Source: Saprospiraceae bacterium (GTDB lineage: Bacteria > Bacteroidota > Bacteroidia > Chitinophagales > Saprospiraceae). From it: a DNA stretch of 64,000 nucleotides. The DNA is taken from contig CATQHI010000003.1 of assembly GCA_958295895.1 (NCBI GenBank), positions 248,001-312,000 of the forward strand, read 5' to 3'. How positions within the stretch are numbered: position 1 is the first letter of the stretch; each line of letters opens with the position of its first letter. This document shows, piece by piece, positions 8,380 through 16,466 of the stretch. The position numbers and the translations under genes were made by a program. Under the pieces are notes generated by a model that worked only from the letters and a program-made list of their open reading frames with translations, was not told the origin of the DNA and ran no database searches.

Positions 8380-8955
8380 CTAGGGATAGGTCGAAAAGGA
8401 CTGAAGCCCGCCCCGAATCAGGGAGAAAAACGCCGCCGCCGCTTCTGGCTCGCTGCACTGCCCTTGCACCATCACCCGGCAGAGCGCTTCGCCTGCCCCG
8501 ACCAGCCCGACGCAGCGCCGCTGAAGCTCGTCGGGCGGCAGGGGGCTATGCGGTGCCAGCGCCGCGGCGAACAGCTGCGCGTATCCCGCCAGCACCTCCT
8601 GGTGCACCGCCCCCATTTCCTCACTGCCCGACAGCGCCGCGCCCACTGCGTAGATTTCGCCATTCGTGTCTGCAGCACAGTGAATGTAGGCGGCCACCAG
8701 CACATCGGCCGTCTCCCCCGGATTCTGCTGCACGCTTTGCAAAGCTTCCTTCAAGGCTGACACCTGCGCTTGGTCGAGCGACTTGTAGAGTTCGGCCAGC
8801 AGACCCGACCGGGTACCGAAGTGTTCGTACGTGATGGGCTTGGAAACCCCAGCCCGCGCCGCCAGGCGGCCCAGCGTCAGGCTATCAGCTCCTTCCTCGC
8901 ACACCAGCACGAGGGCCGTATCGAGTAGCTGGCGCCGTCTGGCCGCTTCCGGGAG
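8380..8955 (-). pseudogene. TetR family regulator lacking its N-terminal start
   Basis: The frame reads RRRQLLDTALVLVCEEG, then LTLGRLAARAGVSKPITYEHFG, the classical TetR helix-turn-helix, followed by a helical ligand domain to the stop at 8380. Upstream the frame meets a stop (8956-8958) before any ATG, and the usual first 10-20 residues are missing; a GTG at 8908-8910 could give a shorter product with an intact HTH core. The upstream edge abuts a truncated HxlR gene on the other strand. Probably not expressed normally. Confidence 0.65.
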
Positions 8956-9207
8956 TTAAGCCGCGAAATCGGCATCTCCCCGCGCGTGTTGTCCAAAGAA
9001 TTGCAGGAAATGGAAGGCCACCAGCTCGTCAGCCGCACCGTGTGCGACACCCGGCCCATCACGGTGGAGTACGCCAGCACGGCCCACAGCCGCACGCTGC
9101 TGGGCGTGGTGCAGGCCCTGAGCGACTGGGGCTACCTGCACCACGAAGCCGTGGTCGGCACCCGCCGGCCCGACGACCCGGCCCTGCTGGTGGTGGCCCT
9201 GGTCTAG
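8943..9207 (+). pseudogene. HxlR family regulator, N-terminally truncated
   Basis: The frame from about 8943 reads RFRELSREIGISPRVLSKEL, then EGHQLVSRTVCDTRPITVEY and ends ...VVALV before TAG. This is the recognition half of an HxlR winged helix (compare the intact HxlR at 22555-22908). The N-terminal part with the conserved Cys is gone; the similarity starts at the point where the TetR similarity on the opposite strand ends. Confidence 0.7.
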
Positions 9208-9330
9208 CGCCCTGCGTCATTTATCCCGCCCCCCTGGCTCACCAGACGTACAGGCTCGGCTTGGCTACGAACACGGACTTGCACCCCTTCGAGCAGAACC
9301 CGTAGGTTTTGTCCTGGTGGGCAAAGTGGG

Positions 9331-9373
9331 GCGTCGTTGGCCTTGGTTAAAAGGTTGGTACAAAAGTTAAACG
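9331..9373 (+). repeat. Left 43-bp imperfect inverted repeat of the 9.3-13.5 kb block
   Basis: Reverse-complementary to 13460-13502 with 36 of 43 positions identical, including the 19-bp core CGTTTAACTTTTGTACCAA without a mismatch. Its inner edge lies on the end of the serine-recombinase relic. Length and position resemble terminal inverted repeats of Tn3-type transposons, whose TIRs are about 38 bp; this assignment is inference. Confidence 0.65.
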
Positions 9374-9560
9374 GGCGGGTGGCTGGGGGCAGGTTTGCGG
9401 TGGGCGTGGATGACCACTTTGCGGTGGCGTAAGTATTTGTAGAGGGTGAGTTTGGAAATGCGCAGGCGCTGGGCAATCTCATTCACTCCGGGTTGCTGCT
9501 CCCGATATAGCGTTTAACTGAACACTTCTTCGTTGAGGGGTATACCGGTTCCGGCGGTGC
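9367..9560 (-). pseudogene. Serine recombinase (resolvase/invertase), C-terminal remnant
   Basis: Reverse strand 9513-9367 reads TLYREQQPGVNEIAQRLRIS followed by KLTLYKYLRHRKV and a short tail before TAA. This is the DNA-binding helix-turn-helix that ends resolvases and invertases of the Tn3/Hin type. A TAA (9514-9516) interrupts the frame just before it, and about 15 further upstream codons could still belong to it. The catalytic domain is absent. It ends inside the 43-bp inverted repeat. Confidence 0.65.
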
Positions 9561-9840
9561 TGCACATAGCCCAGCCCAGTTCAGTTTGCTTCTCCTTGTC
9601 GTTATACTGGTACTGGGTGAGGGCTTTGAGGCCAGGGGGGCGGTAGTCGAGGCCGGCCAGGCTCAAGCCCCAGGGGTCGTAGTGGTTCTCTTGGAGCGTG
9701 GCCGGGTCCATCACCGGCAGAGCCAGGCCGTCGAAGTAATCCGCCGCGCCTTCGTTCGCTCCGCTTACGCGCACGTAGCTCGCGCTGTTGGTCCTCACCG
9801 GCGTGGTGCGAATTGGTTTAGCGCCGGAGAGAGAATGAAT
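9561..9840 (-). pseudogene. RHS-repeat-associated core domain fragment
   Basis: The reverse frame contains YVRVSGANEGAADYFDGLAL, ENHYDPWGLSLAGL and YQYNDKEKQTELGW. The motif H-Y-D-P-W-G followed by Y-Q-Y-N-x-K-E is the hallmark of RHS-repeat-associated core domains of polymorphic toxins or large surface proteins in Bacteroidota. Both ends are missing: it is fused to the recombinase relic downstream and has no proper start. Only about 90 codons of what is normally a protein of more than 1000 residues. Confidence 0.65.
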
Positions 9841-9945
9841 AAGGGGGCTCTAATACTTCTGAGCTGAGCCGATTAGCTTATATTAGGACCGCGCCGGCTG
9901 TCGGCGAGCAGTTTACTGCGATAACTGTTACGGTATGCCTAAACG

Positions 9946-11467
9946 TAGGGTGTGTAATCTGATACCTTTACCCATCCCCGTTTTTTAGCAGTTCCCGCTC
10001 CATCCGTTTGCGGATTCCGTAGCGGTTGTGGCATATGTTTTGGTTACGCCACTGCTCAAGTTGTGGGCCACTGACCTGCCGCATAGCCGTTTGCACGAAC
10101 GGGATCGATAGGGGCTGGTTGTACAGGGCGATGGTCAGCACATCGGCCGAGATGGCCTTCATGCCACCCTTGTTTTTGTAGCGGCCGAAGATGCTCTCGA
10201 TGATATCCGAACAGCACAGCAGTTTATTGTCCGTGGCGTAAGCGGCCGCATGCTCCGTGAAGTAGGCGATTATACCCTCGATGAAAGCCCTGGCCGGTAC
10301 GGTCAGTTTTGTGTTTGAACGAAGGCAATGATCTGCAGCAACCACTTGTCGTAACTACTCTGACTCAACCCCTCATGCTTAACCAGTTTAGCCGTCAGAA
10401 CCAGCAACTCGTAGACCTGTCGCAAGCGTAGGTCCAGTCAGCGATTCCGGCCGGCACTCAGTCGGCCATACAGTTCGGCATTCAGTCCCGCAGCGGCGTA
10501 GCGGTCGATGCAATCCATCCAGGGCACCAGGGTAAAGATGCGACCGAAGCGGTCACGATCGCGTAGGGTGGCCGGTAGGGCGAAGGCATAGTCGGTCAGC
10601 AGTAAACGTTGGCGCAACTCACCGATCTGGGCGCAGAGCTTGCTCAGCGCGGTGTCGTCCCGGACGATTCGTTTGACCAGATTCATCATCACGTGGCTGC
10701 AGTCACTAACCATCGGCAGGGCCAGGGCACGCAGGGCTGCCAGCAGATTGCCGCACCGATCACAGACCACGTAGCGCAAGCGCAGGCCTGGACGCTCAGC
10801 CAGGGTGCGACGCATAAAATCAGCCACCTCATCCCCATTCCAGGAAGACTGGACCTCCAGGCCCAAGATCTCGACATCGGCTCCCCTTAGCGGGCGGTCC
10901 AAGCTCGCGGCGTGCTCCGCCCTAACCCCCAGCAGCAGCAACAATTGTTCTTTACTGATCTGAATGCTGGGGCCGAGGATGCCCACGTATTCCCCGCTGA
11001 GGGTCTTGGTCAGCCTGAGGGCATACAGTCCACACCGTTCCACCCAGTTGCTCATGCTCTTGAAGGCCGGGGCGGAGAACCTCCAGCCCATGAGCTCGGC
11101 GTAAAAGCCGGCCGTAGCCGCCGCGCAGCGCAATGATCTACCATGGAGGACCACGAAAACAGCCAGGGCCATCATTTGGGCCGGATAGCTACAGTTGAAC
11201 ACCTTTTGCGGGTCAACAACGGCACGCAGGTGTTCGATTTCCTGACGCTGTCGAGCAATGATTCGATCACGGTGACGGAGTTGCTCCTTAAGCCTACGCC
11301 GCTCTTGGGTACGATCTTTTCTCCGCGATCTTAGCTGCTGGATCGTACTTTGAAGCGTGCCCAGACTGGTGAAGTTTTCTGTTTCAGACCTCAAAGCTAT
11401 GCCACGTCTGGGCACACTTTTTGACAGAAATACGTAGGCCACTTTTGTATCCAAAATACACACCCTA
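9946..11467 (-). mobile_element. Insertion sequence, 1522 bp, with 10-bp target duplication
   Basis: Bounded by the 11-bp inverted repeats TAGGGTGTGTA (9946-9956) and TACACACCCTA (11457-11467) and flanked by the direct repeat TGCCTAAACG (9936-9945 and 11468-11477). It contains one degraded transposase gene. The right copy of the duplication contains codons 1-4 of the esterase gene at 11467, and the last base of the element supplies the A of its ATG. I cannot name the IS family; the long target duplication is compatible with IS4-like groups. Confidence 0.85.
9968..11463 (-). pseudogene. Transposase of the 1.5-kb IS, broken
   Basis: The N-terminal 341 codons (11463-10438) have a basic coiled coil (residues about 45-80), then a catalytic-looking region with YVVCDRCGNLLAAL and VSDCSHVMMNLVKRI. 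A TGA at 10438-10440 interrupts the frame; it continues as LDLRLRQVYELLVL, then shifts frame near 10310 and ends as CSDIIESIFGRYKNKG...LLKNGDG at 9968. The pattern Asp...Asp...Glu fits a DDE transposase. One nonsense and one frameshift mutation make it inactive. Confidence 0.75.
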
Positions 11468-13346
11468 TGCCTAAACGCTTGCTTTTACTCTCCGGGCTAG
11501 CGTTCCTGCTCGCTTGCTCCCAGCCCATTTCTTCCGAAAAGCCGGTAGACTACCTGGGGTTCACCCCCCAACTGGATGGGGTGCTCGATTCTTCCTTGGC
11601 CGCCCTACCTAGCCGGCAGTTTGGCTACTTCTCTCAATTCAACAACCCACCCACTGACACCATCCCCGTCAGCTACCGGCTGGCCTACAACGAGGACTAC
11701 TTGTATGTCTACCTTGAGGTCGCCGCCGACAGCATTACGCACCGCGAGCGGGGCTTCACGGCCGGCGATGGGGCTAAGCTACTCGTGGGTATGCCCAAGG
11801 ACAGCCTGACGGATGAGTTCTATGAACTCGTGTTTTCGCCTTCGCGCAAGCAAAACTATTGGGAGCGTAAACGCATCTGGACTTACAATGTCGAAACCGT
11901 GGTGCGCGACCTGAGCCCCGACTCGGATTTTGCCACGCACAGCGAGCCGGGCCGCACCGGCTTTGAATTTCTCGTCAGTTGGCGCGACATGAAGCCTTAC
12001 CACCCCTGGTTCACCCCAGAAATCGGGATGAACCTATACTTTGCCAAGGGCATCGGCGACACGATTACCAACGGCTACGCTATGTACGCTGATGAGGGAT
12101 TGTGGGACGAGGGCGTGAAGCGCCGGGCCGTTAAGCAAGCCTTCGCCCTACCCGAAAAAACCAACCGGCTGCGGCTCCACAGTCAACTTACGCGCCATCA
12201 CAGCCAAACCGGCGAGCTGGTGGAGCTAGCGGTGGCCAGCATTGCGCCCCAAACAACGACCACCCAGCTGCGCGTGCTCATTAAAAACGCAGCCGGCCAG
12301 CCGGTCTACCAGCAACGAGCGAGCATTACCAGTACGCCGCGCTTTGCCCGTCAGCGCATTGCCCTCGACCTGAAAAAGCTCCCTCCCGGCCCCTACACCG
12401 TCGTTACCCAGGTAGGCGTGGACAGTCGCCCGCGCAGCGCGTCCCTCACCATTTTTCCCCCTGTAGATTGGCGGGCGGCCCAGCAGGCCCTGGCCCGTAA
12501 TCCGAAGCCCGCCTTGCAAGGCGCGCGCAACAGCTTAATTTTCGCCTTGCAGGATGTGACGGACAAGCTCAGCCGCCTGAAGCCCTACGATAGCGGTGAG
12601 GCCCTGTACCAGCAGCAGCGGCAGTTTCAGCAGCGGCTAAAGGCCTTTGAGCAAGGCCACGACCCTTACGCCGGATTGCGCCAGAACCACCGCCGGGCCT
12701 ACCGCTCGAACCTGGACGGGACGTATCAGCCTTATTCCCTTAAGCTGCCGGCCGATTATAACCCTACCAAAAAATACCCCTTGCTGGTCGTACTCCACGG
12801 TAGTGGGGTGAGCGAGGAAAATATGCTCAACCAAGCCTGGAGCGACGGCTCCTTTATCGAGCTGGCTCCCTTGGGCCGCGACATCTACGGCTGCTACGAC
12901 TCCAAAGCCGCGCAGGCCGACATTCGCGAAGCCATTGCCGACGTCAAGCACCACTTTGCCGTCGACAAAAACCAGGTCATTATCAGCGGCTTTTCCATGG
13001 GTGGCTACGGGGCCCTGCGCACCTACTACGAGCAGCCGCAGCTGTTCAAGGGCGTGGCGGTATTCTCCGGTCATCCGGACCTGCTCAACTTCTGGCAGGA
13101 GACGAGCACCTACCCAACTTTCTGGATGATCGCTACCTGGCCGGCTTCCGGAACACGCCAGTATTTATTTTCCACGGCAAAAAAGACGGCATTCCGTACT
13201 CCTTGCTGGAAAAAACGGCCGCCAAGCTCCGGCAGCACGGCGCCCAAGTCGAGTTGAATCTCGCGCCGGACAAAGGCCACGAGTACCCCGACCCGCGCAC
13301 GTTTCAGCGGTACGTGGCCTGGCTGCGCAAGCTGACGGGCAACTAG
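11467..13346 (+). pseudogene. Secreted lipoprotein esterase with CBM9-like domain, frameshifted
   Basis: Signal peptide with lipobox LLACS (Cys17). Residues about 25-210 resemble the CBM9-like carbohydrate-binding fold (PQLDGVLDSSLAAL, YNEDYLYVYLEV). From about 410 comes an alpha/beta-hydrolase: KYPLLVVLHGSG, nucleophile GFSMGG, then VFSGHPDLLNFW. Near 13113 one base is missing; the other frame restores FLDDRYLAGF, VFIFHGKKDGIPY (acid Asp) and KGHEYPDP (His) to a TAG at 13344-13346. The uncorrected frame stops at 13257 and lacks Asp and His of the triad. The IS at its start codon removes the native leader. Confidence 0.75.
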
Positions 13347-13391
13347 ACGAATCTAATTCAAGCCCGAGTCCTCCCATGCGAGCAGCAAGGC

Positions 13392-13417
13392 AGCGCCCTG
13401 CTCTGAGGCGCTTTTTT
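13392..13417 (+). terminator. Rho-independent terminator candidate
   Basis: AGCGCC, 9-nt loop, GGCGCT followed by a run of six T in total, about 45 bp after the esterase stop. Short stem, so moderate confidence. Confidence 0.5.
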
Positions 13418-13459
13418 AGCTAAATCATCCGGCTACAAAGAGCTACACGACAAATCGCT

Positions 13460-13502
13460 CGTTTAACTTTTGTACCAAAATTTTAACCAGGGCCATCGTT
13501 GT
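13460..13502 (-). repeat. Right 43-bp imperfect inverted repeat
   Basis: Partner of 9331-9373 (36 of 43 identical in inverted orientation). Together the two repeats bound the recombinase relic, RHS fragment, IS and esterase gene, a 4.2-kb block. Confidence 0.65.
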
Positions 13503-13554
13503 CAGCGCGGCGGGTACATTACCTCCTCCTTATATAGCAGCGCAGCCGGTTTGG

Positions 13555-13998
13555 TTACTGGCCCTGGGCCCGCACTACGCACTCCAGCTCTTCCAAGCAT
13601 ATCTGAAAAATGTCGTGGCGGACCCACTCCACCACCGGGGCGGGGTCGCCGCTCACGTCGAAGTTGGCCGTCCAGTCGGCGTAGGTGCGGCCGTCGGCCT
13701 GCACCTCGTGGATGGTGAGCGTGGCGCTGAAGTTCTGGGTCGGCACGTCGCCCTTGGTGAGGGCGTACATGATGCGCCGGTCGCGGTCGGAGAGTTCGAG
13801 CAAGGTTTCCTCGATAAGCGCCCCCTCGGCCACGGTGTTGACGCGCACGGCTCCAACCTGGGCCGCGGTGGCACCGTTTTTCAGCTCGCAGTGGGAAACG
13901 AAGGGAAACCAGCGGTCGAGGGCACCGAAATCGCGCACGAGCGCCCAGACCTGCGCGGCCGGAGCCTCGATAACTTTACTATACTGAACGTAAGGCAT
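13555..13998 (-). CDS. SRPBCC family protein (polyketide cyclase/START-like)
   Basis: 147 residues, the usual length of a single SRPBCC helix-grip domain. It begins YSKVIEAPAAQVWALVRDFG and LDRWFPFV, the family's typical beta-1 and first helices, and ends with a long C-terminal helix (EWVRHDIFQICLEELECVV). Such proteins bind hydrophobic ligands in a deep cavity; here the ligand is unknown. It is the first of a run of reverse-strand genes with NTF2-like, Atu4866 and SDR genes, but the gaps (about 90-130 bp) leave open whether they form one operon. Confidence 0.85.
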   Translation of the reverse strand: MPYVQYSKVIEAPAAQVWALVRDFGALDRWFPFVSHCELKNGATAAQVGAVRVNTVAEGALIEETLLELSDRDRRIMYALTKGDVPTQNFSATLTIHEVQADGRTYADWTANFDVSGDPAPVVEWVRHDIFQICLEELECVVRAQGQ

Positions 13999-14091
13999 GA
14001 GAAGGAATGGTGGGTGAGTAAGTAAGTGAGTAAAAGAAAACGGGCGCGTTGGACCGGCTGATTGGCCCGGCGACCCCCCCCCCGGCGCGGC

Positions 14092-14619
14092 TTATTCCGC
14101 CGGAACGCGCCGGAGCACGTCCAGGTAGGGAATCAGATCCAGAAACGCCGTGGCGTGGGTGATGCGGTCTGCTTTTAGCGTCATGGCCCAGCAGTAGGTG
14201 TTGCGGTAGGGCTGTCCGTCCTTGGCCGTGGCCACGCCATCCCAAAAGGCTACTACCACGTCGCCATCGGGGTACAGCTTGTGCACCGTGGGCACTATGG
14301 GGGTAGCCAGCCGCACGGTCAGGGGCGCGGCGGCCTCGGCCAGAAACTGCTGCTTGCCGGAGTAGGTTTTGGAATAGGCGGAGCTGCCCGTGATGGTCCA
14401 CTGCACGTCGTCGGCCAGCAGGTCGAAGAAGTTGCCGGTTCCGGCCGCCCACTGGTCGAAGGCTTGCTCAATCAGTTGCTTGTTGTGCGCCTCGGTGGCC
14501 GCTACCGCCTGGGCATCCCCTGCCCGGGACGTGCAGCCGGCCAGCAGCAGCGTTGCGCTCACGCCCGCCACCACGCCCAGGGCGTGCCGGCGGCAGAAAG
14601 AAAAAAGGGAATCGCTCAT
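14092..14619 (-). CDS. NTF2-like (SnoaL-type) lipoprotein
   Basis: 175 residues. A signal peptide ends in the lipobox LLLAGC (Cys about 29), so a membrane-anchored periplasmic or outer-membrane lipoprotein is expected. The mature part is an NTF2-like fold with FDQWAAGTGNFFDLLADDVQ, WTITGSSAYSKTYSGKQQFL and VVVAFWDGVATAKDGQPY, as in SnoaL-like proteins. A close relative with the same domain order lies at 36442-36987, again next to an Atu4866 gene. Catalytic residues cannot be assigned; a small-molecule binding or isomerase-like role is possible. Confidence 0.82.
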   Translation of the reverse strand: MSDSLFSFCRRHALGVVAGVSATLLLAGCTSRAGDAQAVAATEAHNKQLIEQAFDQWAAGTGNFFDLLADDVQWTITGSSAYSKTYSGKQQFLAEAAAPLTVRLATPIVPTVHKLYPDGDVVVAFWDGVATAKDGQPYRNTYCWAMTLKADRITHATAFLDLIPYLDVLRRVPAE

Positions 14620-14745
14620 GTATGTAAAGAAGATTGGTAAGGTTTCCTGCTGGCAGCAGCGTGCCTTTTTTTATGGCAACAAACTGCTTAATAGTACTTT
14701 ACAGATGCGGGCTCGGGCTGAACGCGGTGTGCCCTCCGCCCGACA

Positions 14746-15516
14746 TCACCCGCCGCCATCGGCGTTCAGGTTTGCTTCCACCTCGCTGATCGGCACTTCC
14801 ACCGTGGAGTTATGCTCGCGCACGATTTTCCAGCCGGCCCCGGTGGCGTGCCACACCAAAGAGCTGAGCGTTCGAATCCCCGTCACCTTGCCGGCCTTGG
14901 ATTCCAGGCGGGCCTCAAACTGGAGGGCAGAGGTAGCCAGGGCACCGTCTACCAGCACGGCAGGCGCGATGGAAACCTGGTGCCGGGCGCTGCGCAGTGC
15001 CGAAAAGGCCGGCTCCCAGATGGCCCCGTACGCGGCGGCGCTGCGCACGACGCGGTGCTGCGGGTCGAAGTCGTCGTAAAGCAGCAAATTTGGGTCGGTG
15101 AAGTCATAGTACTTTCCGAGTTTCTGCCGAAAGTCGAGCGGCTCGTCACCGGCCTTCTGCTCCCAGCCCACCAAAATCCATTCCCGGTGAAGCGCGGCTA
15201 CCTCCCTTGCGGAGGCAGTCAGGGCGGCCAGTTGGCCCGGCGTCCGGTAGAGCACCATGCCGCCGTGGTAAAGTACGCCGTCACGGAAGTCGCCATCGGC
15301 CGTGAAGCCCGTATCGTCCACGTAGTCGATATGGTCACCAGTGATGGTGTAGCGGCCCTGGTAAGCGCTTTCGCGGGTGCCGCGGGCCTTGTCGTAGCGG
15401 CCGTTGGGCAGCAGCTCGTGGCGGACGCGGCCATCCTGGGTCACCCACATGCCCACGTAGGACGTCTGGGGGGTGGGGGTGGTCATTTCGGTGGGGGGCT
15501 TGGGAGGTTGGTCCAT
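14746..15516 (-). CDS. Atu4866-domain / NTF2-like fusion protein
   Basis: 256 residues in two parts. Residues about 20-95 match the small Atu4866-type beta-barrel (YVGMWVTQDGRVRHELLPNG, DDTGFTADGDFRDG, VLYHGGMVLYR). Residues about 105-250 form an NTF2-like domain (REVAALHREWILVGW, FDPQHRVV and a strand-rich end). In the second copy of this group at 36442-37363 the two domains are encoded by separate genes, which supports a functional link. No signal peptide is obvious. Function unknown; a fused binding/scavenging protein is a guess. Confidence 0.78.
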   Translation of the reverse strand: MDQPPKPPTEMTTPTPQTSYVGMWVTQDGRVRHELLPNGRYDKARGTRESAYQGRYTITGDHIDYVDDTGFTADGDFRDGVLYHGGMVLYRTPGQLAALTASAREVAALHREWILVGWEQKAGDEPLDFRQKLGKYYDFTDPNLLLYDDFDPQHRVVRSAAAYGAIWEPAFSALRSARHQVSIAPAVLVDGALATSALQFEARLESKAGKVTGIRTLSSLVWHATGAGWKIVREHNSTVEVPISEVEANLNADGGG

Positions 15517-15625
15517 ACGGGGGGGTAGGCCGGGGCCTGTCGTTGGGGGCAGAAGAGAAGTGAAAACGCTTCGCTACGGGCAGTTGCTACCGAAGTCGGG
15601 GCGGAAACCTGGCGGGGCTACTTCG

Positions 15626-16381
15626 CTAGTAGGACCGCTGCCCGGCCGGGCGCACCACCAGCTCGTTCACGTCCACGTCGGCGGGTTGAGCCAGGGCGTA
15701 GGCAATGGCGCGGGCAATGGCTTCGGCCGGCAGCAGGTGGATGCGAAACTGCTCGATGGCCGCCTTCTTCATTGCCGGGTCGGAAATGGTGTTGGGCAGC
15801 TCCGACTCGGTGGCGCCGGGCGCGACGAGCGTCACGCGGATGCTGGGAGGGCACTCCTGGCGCAGCCCTTCGGTGAGCGCGCGCACGGCGAACTTGGTGG
15901 CGCTATACACGGCCGACGTCGGCCCCACCCACCGGTCGCCCACCGATGTGATGTGCACAAAATGGCCGGCCTGCTGGGCCTCGAACACGGGCAGCGCCGC
16001 GGCAATGCCGTAGAGCACGCCCTTCAGGTTCACGTCTACCATCTGATCCCACTCGGCCACTTTGCCGTCTTTCAAGTAGGAAAGTGGCATCACGCCGGCG
16101 TTGCTCACCAGCACGTCGAGGCGGCCGAACTCGGCTTGCGCAAACGCCACAAAGGCGGCGAGCTGGGCGGCATTAGTGACGTCGAGTTCCCGGTAGCGAG
16201 CCGTGCCGCCGGCGGCTTCTAGCTCGGTTACGATGGTGGCCAGCTTTTCGGTGCGGCGGGCTCCGAGCACAACATGAGCCCCCTGGGCGGCCAGGTAGCG
16301 GGCGGCGGCTTCGCCGATACCACTGCTGGCTCCGGTGATGGCCACGACTTTGCCGGTTAATTCGGTGGTTGGGGTAGGCAT
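15626..16381 (-). CDS. SDR family oxidoreductase
   Basis: 251 residues from the ATG at 16381, chosen over an in-frame GTG at 16402 because that GTG overlaps the promoter box of module 16402-16466. Cofactor loop TGASSGIG (about 17-24), SNAG near 95, catalytic Ser in HITSVG and Tyr/Lys in YSATK. It resembles YdfG-type NADP-dependent hydroxy acid/serine dehydrogenases. It lies downstream of AraC gene 16462-17364 on the same strand and is the cleanest intact example of the AraC - operator - SDR cassette. Confidence 0.88.
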   Translation of the reverse strand: MPTPTTELTGKVVAITGASSGIGEAAARYLAAQGAHVVLGARRTEKLATIVTELEAAGGTARYRELDVTNAAQLAAFVAFAQAEFGRLDVLVSNAGVMPLSYLKDGKVAEWDQMVDVNLKGVLYGIAAALPVFEAQQAGHFVHITSVGDRWVGPTSAVYSATKFAVRALTEGLRQECPPSIRVTLVAPGATESELPNTISDPAMKKAAIEQFRIHLLPAEAIARAIAYALAQPADVDVNELVVRPAGQRSY

Positions 16382-16401
16382 AATAGGTAATTGGTTTGAC
16401 A

Positions 16402-16466
16402 CAAAGGTCTGCTAACTCACCCTCAATAGGCTTGTTCTACTCAAACCAATACTTTCGAAAATCAAA
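16402..16466 (-). promoter_or_regulatory. AraC-SDR operator/promoter module, copy 3
   Basis: Reverse strand: TTTGATT (16460-16466), 14 bp with AAAGTATTGG, TTTGAGT (16439-16445), 29 bp, GACCTTTG (16402-16409), 20 bp before the SDR ATG. The AraC stop TGA (16462-16464) lies within the first half-site. This copy has both regulator and target intact and is the best one for testing. Confidence 0.75.

Noticed and set aside
9561-9840. RHS toxin system
   Set aside because: Only about 90 codons of the core domain remain; no toxin tip or immunity gene was found.
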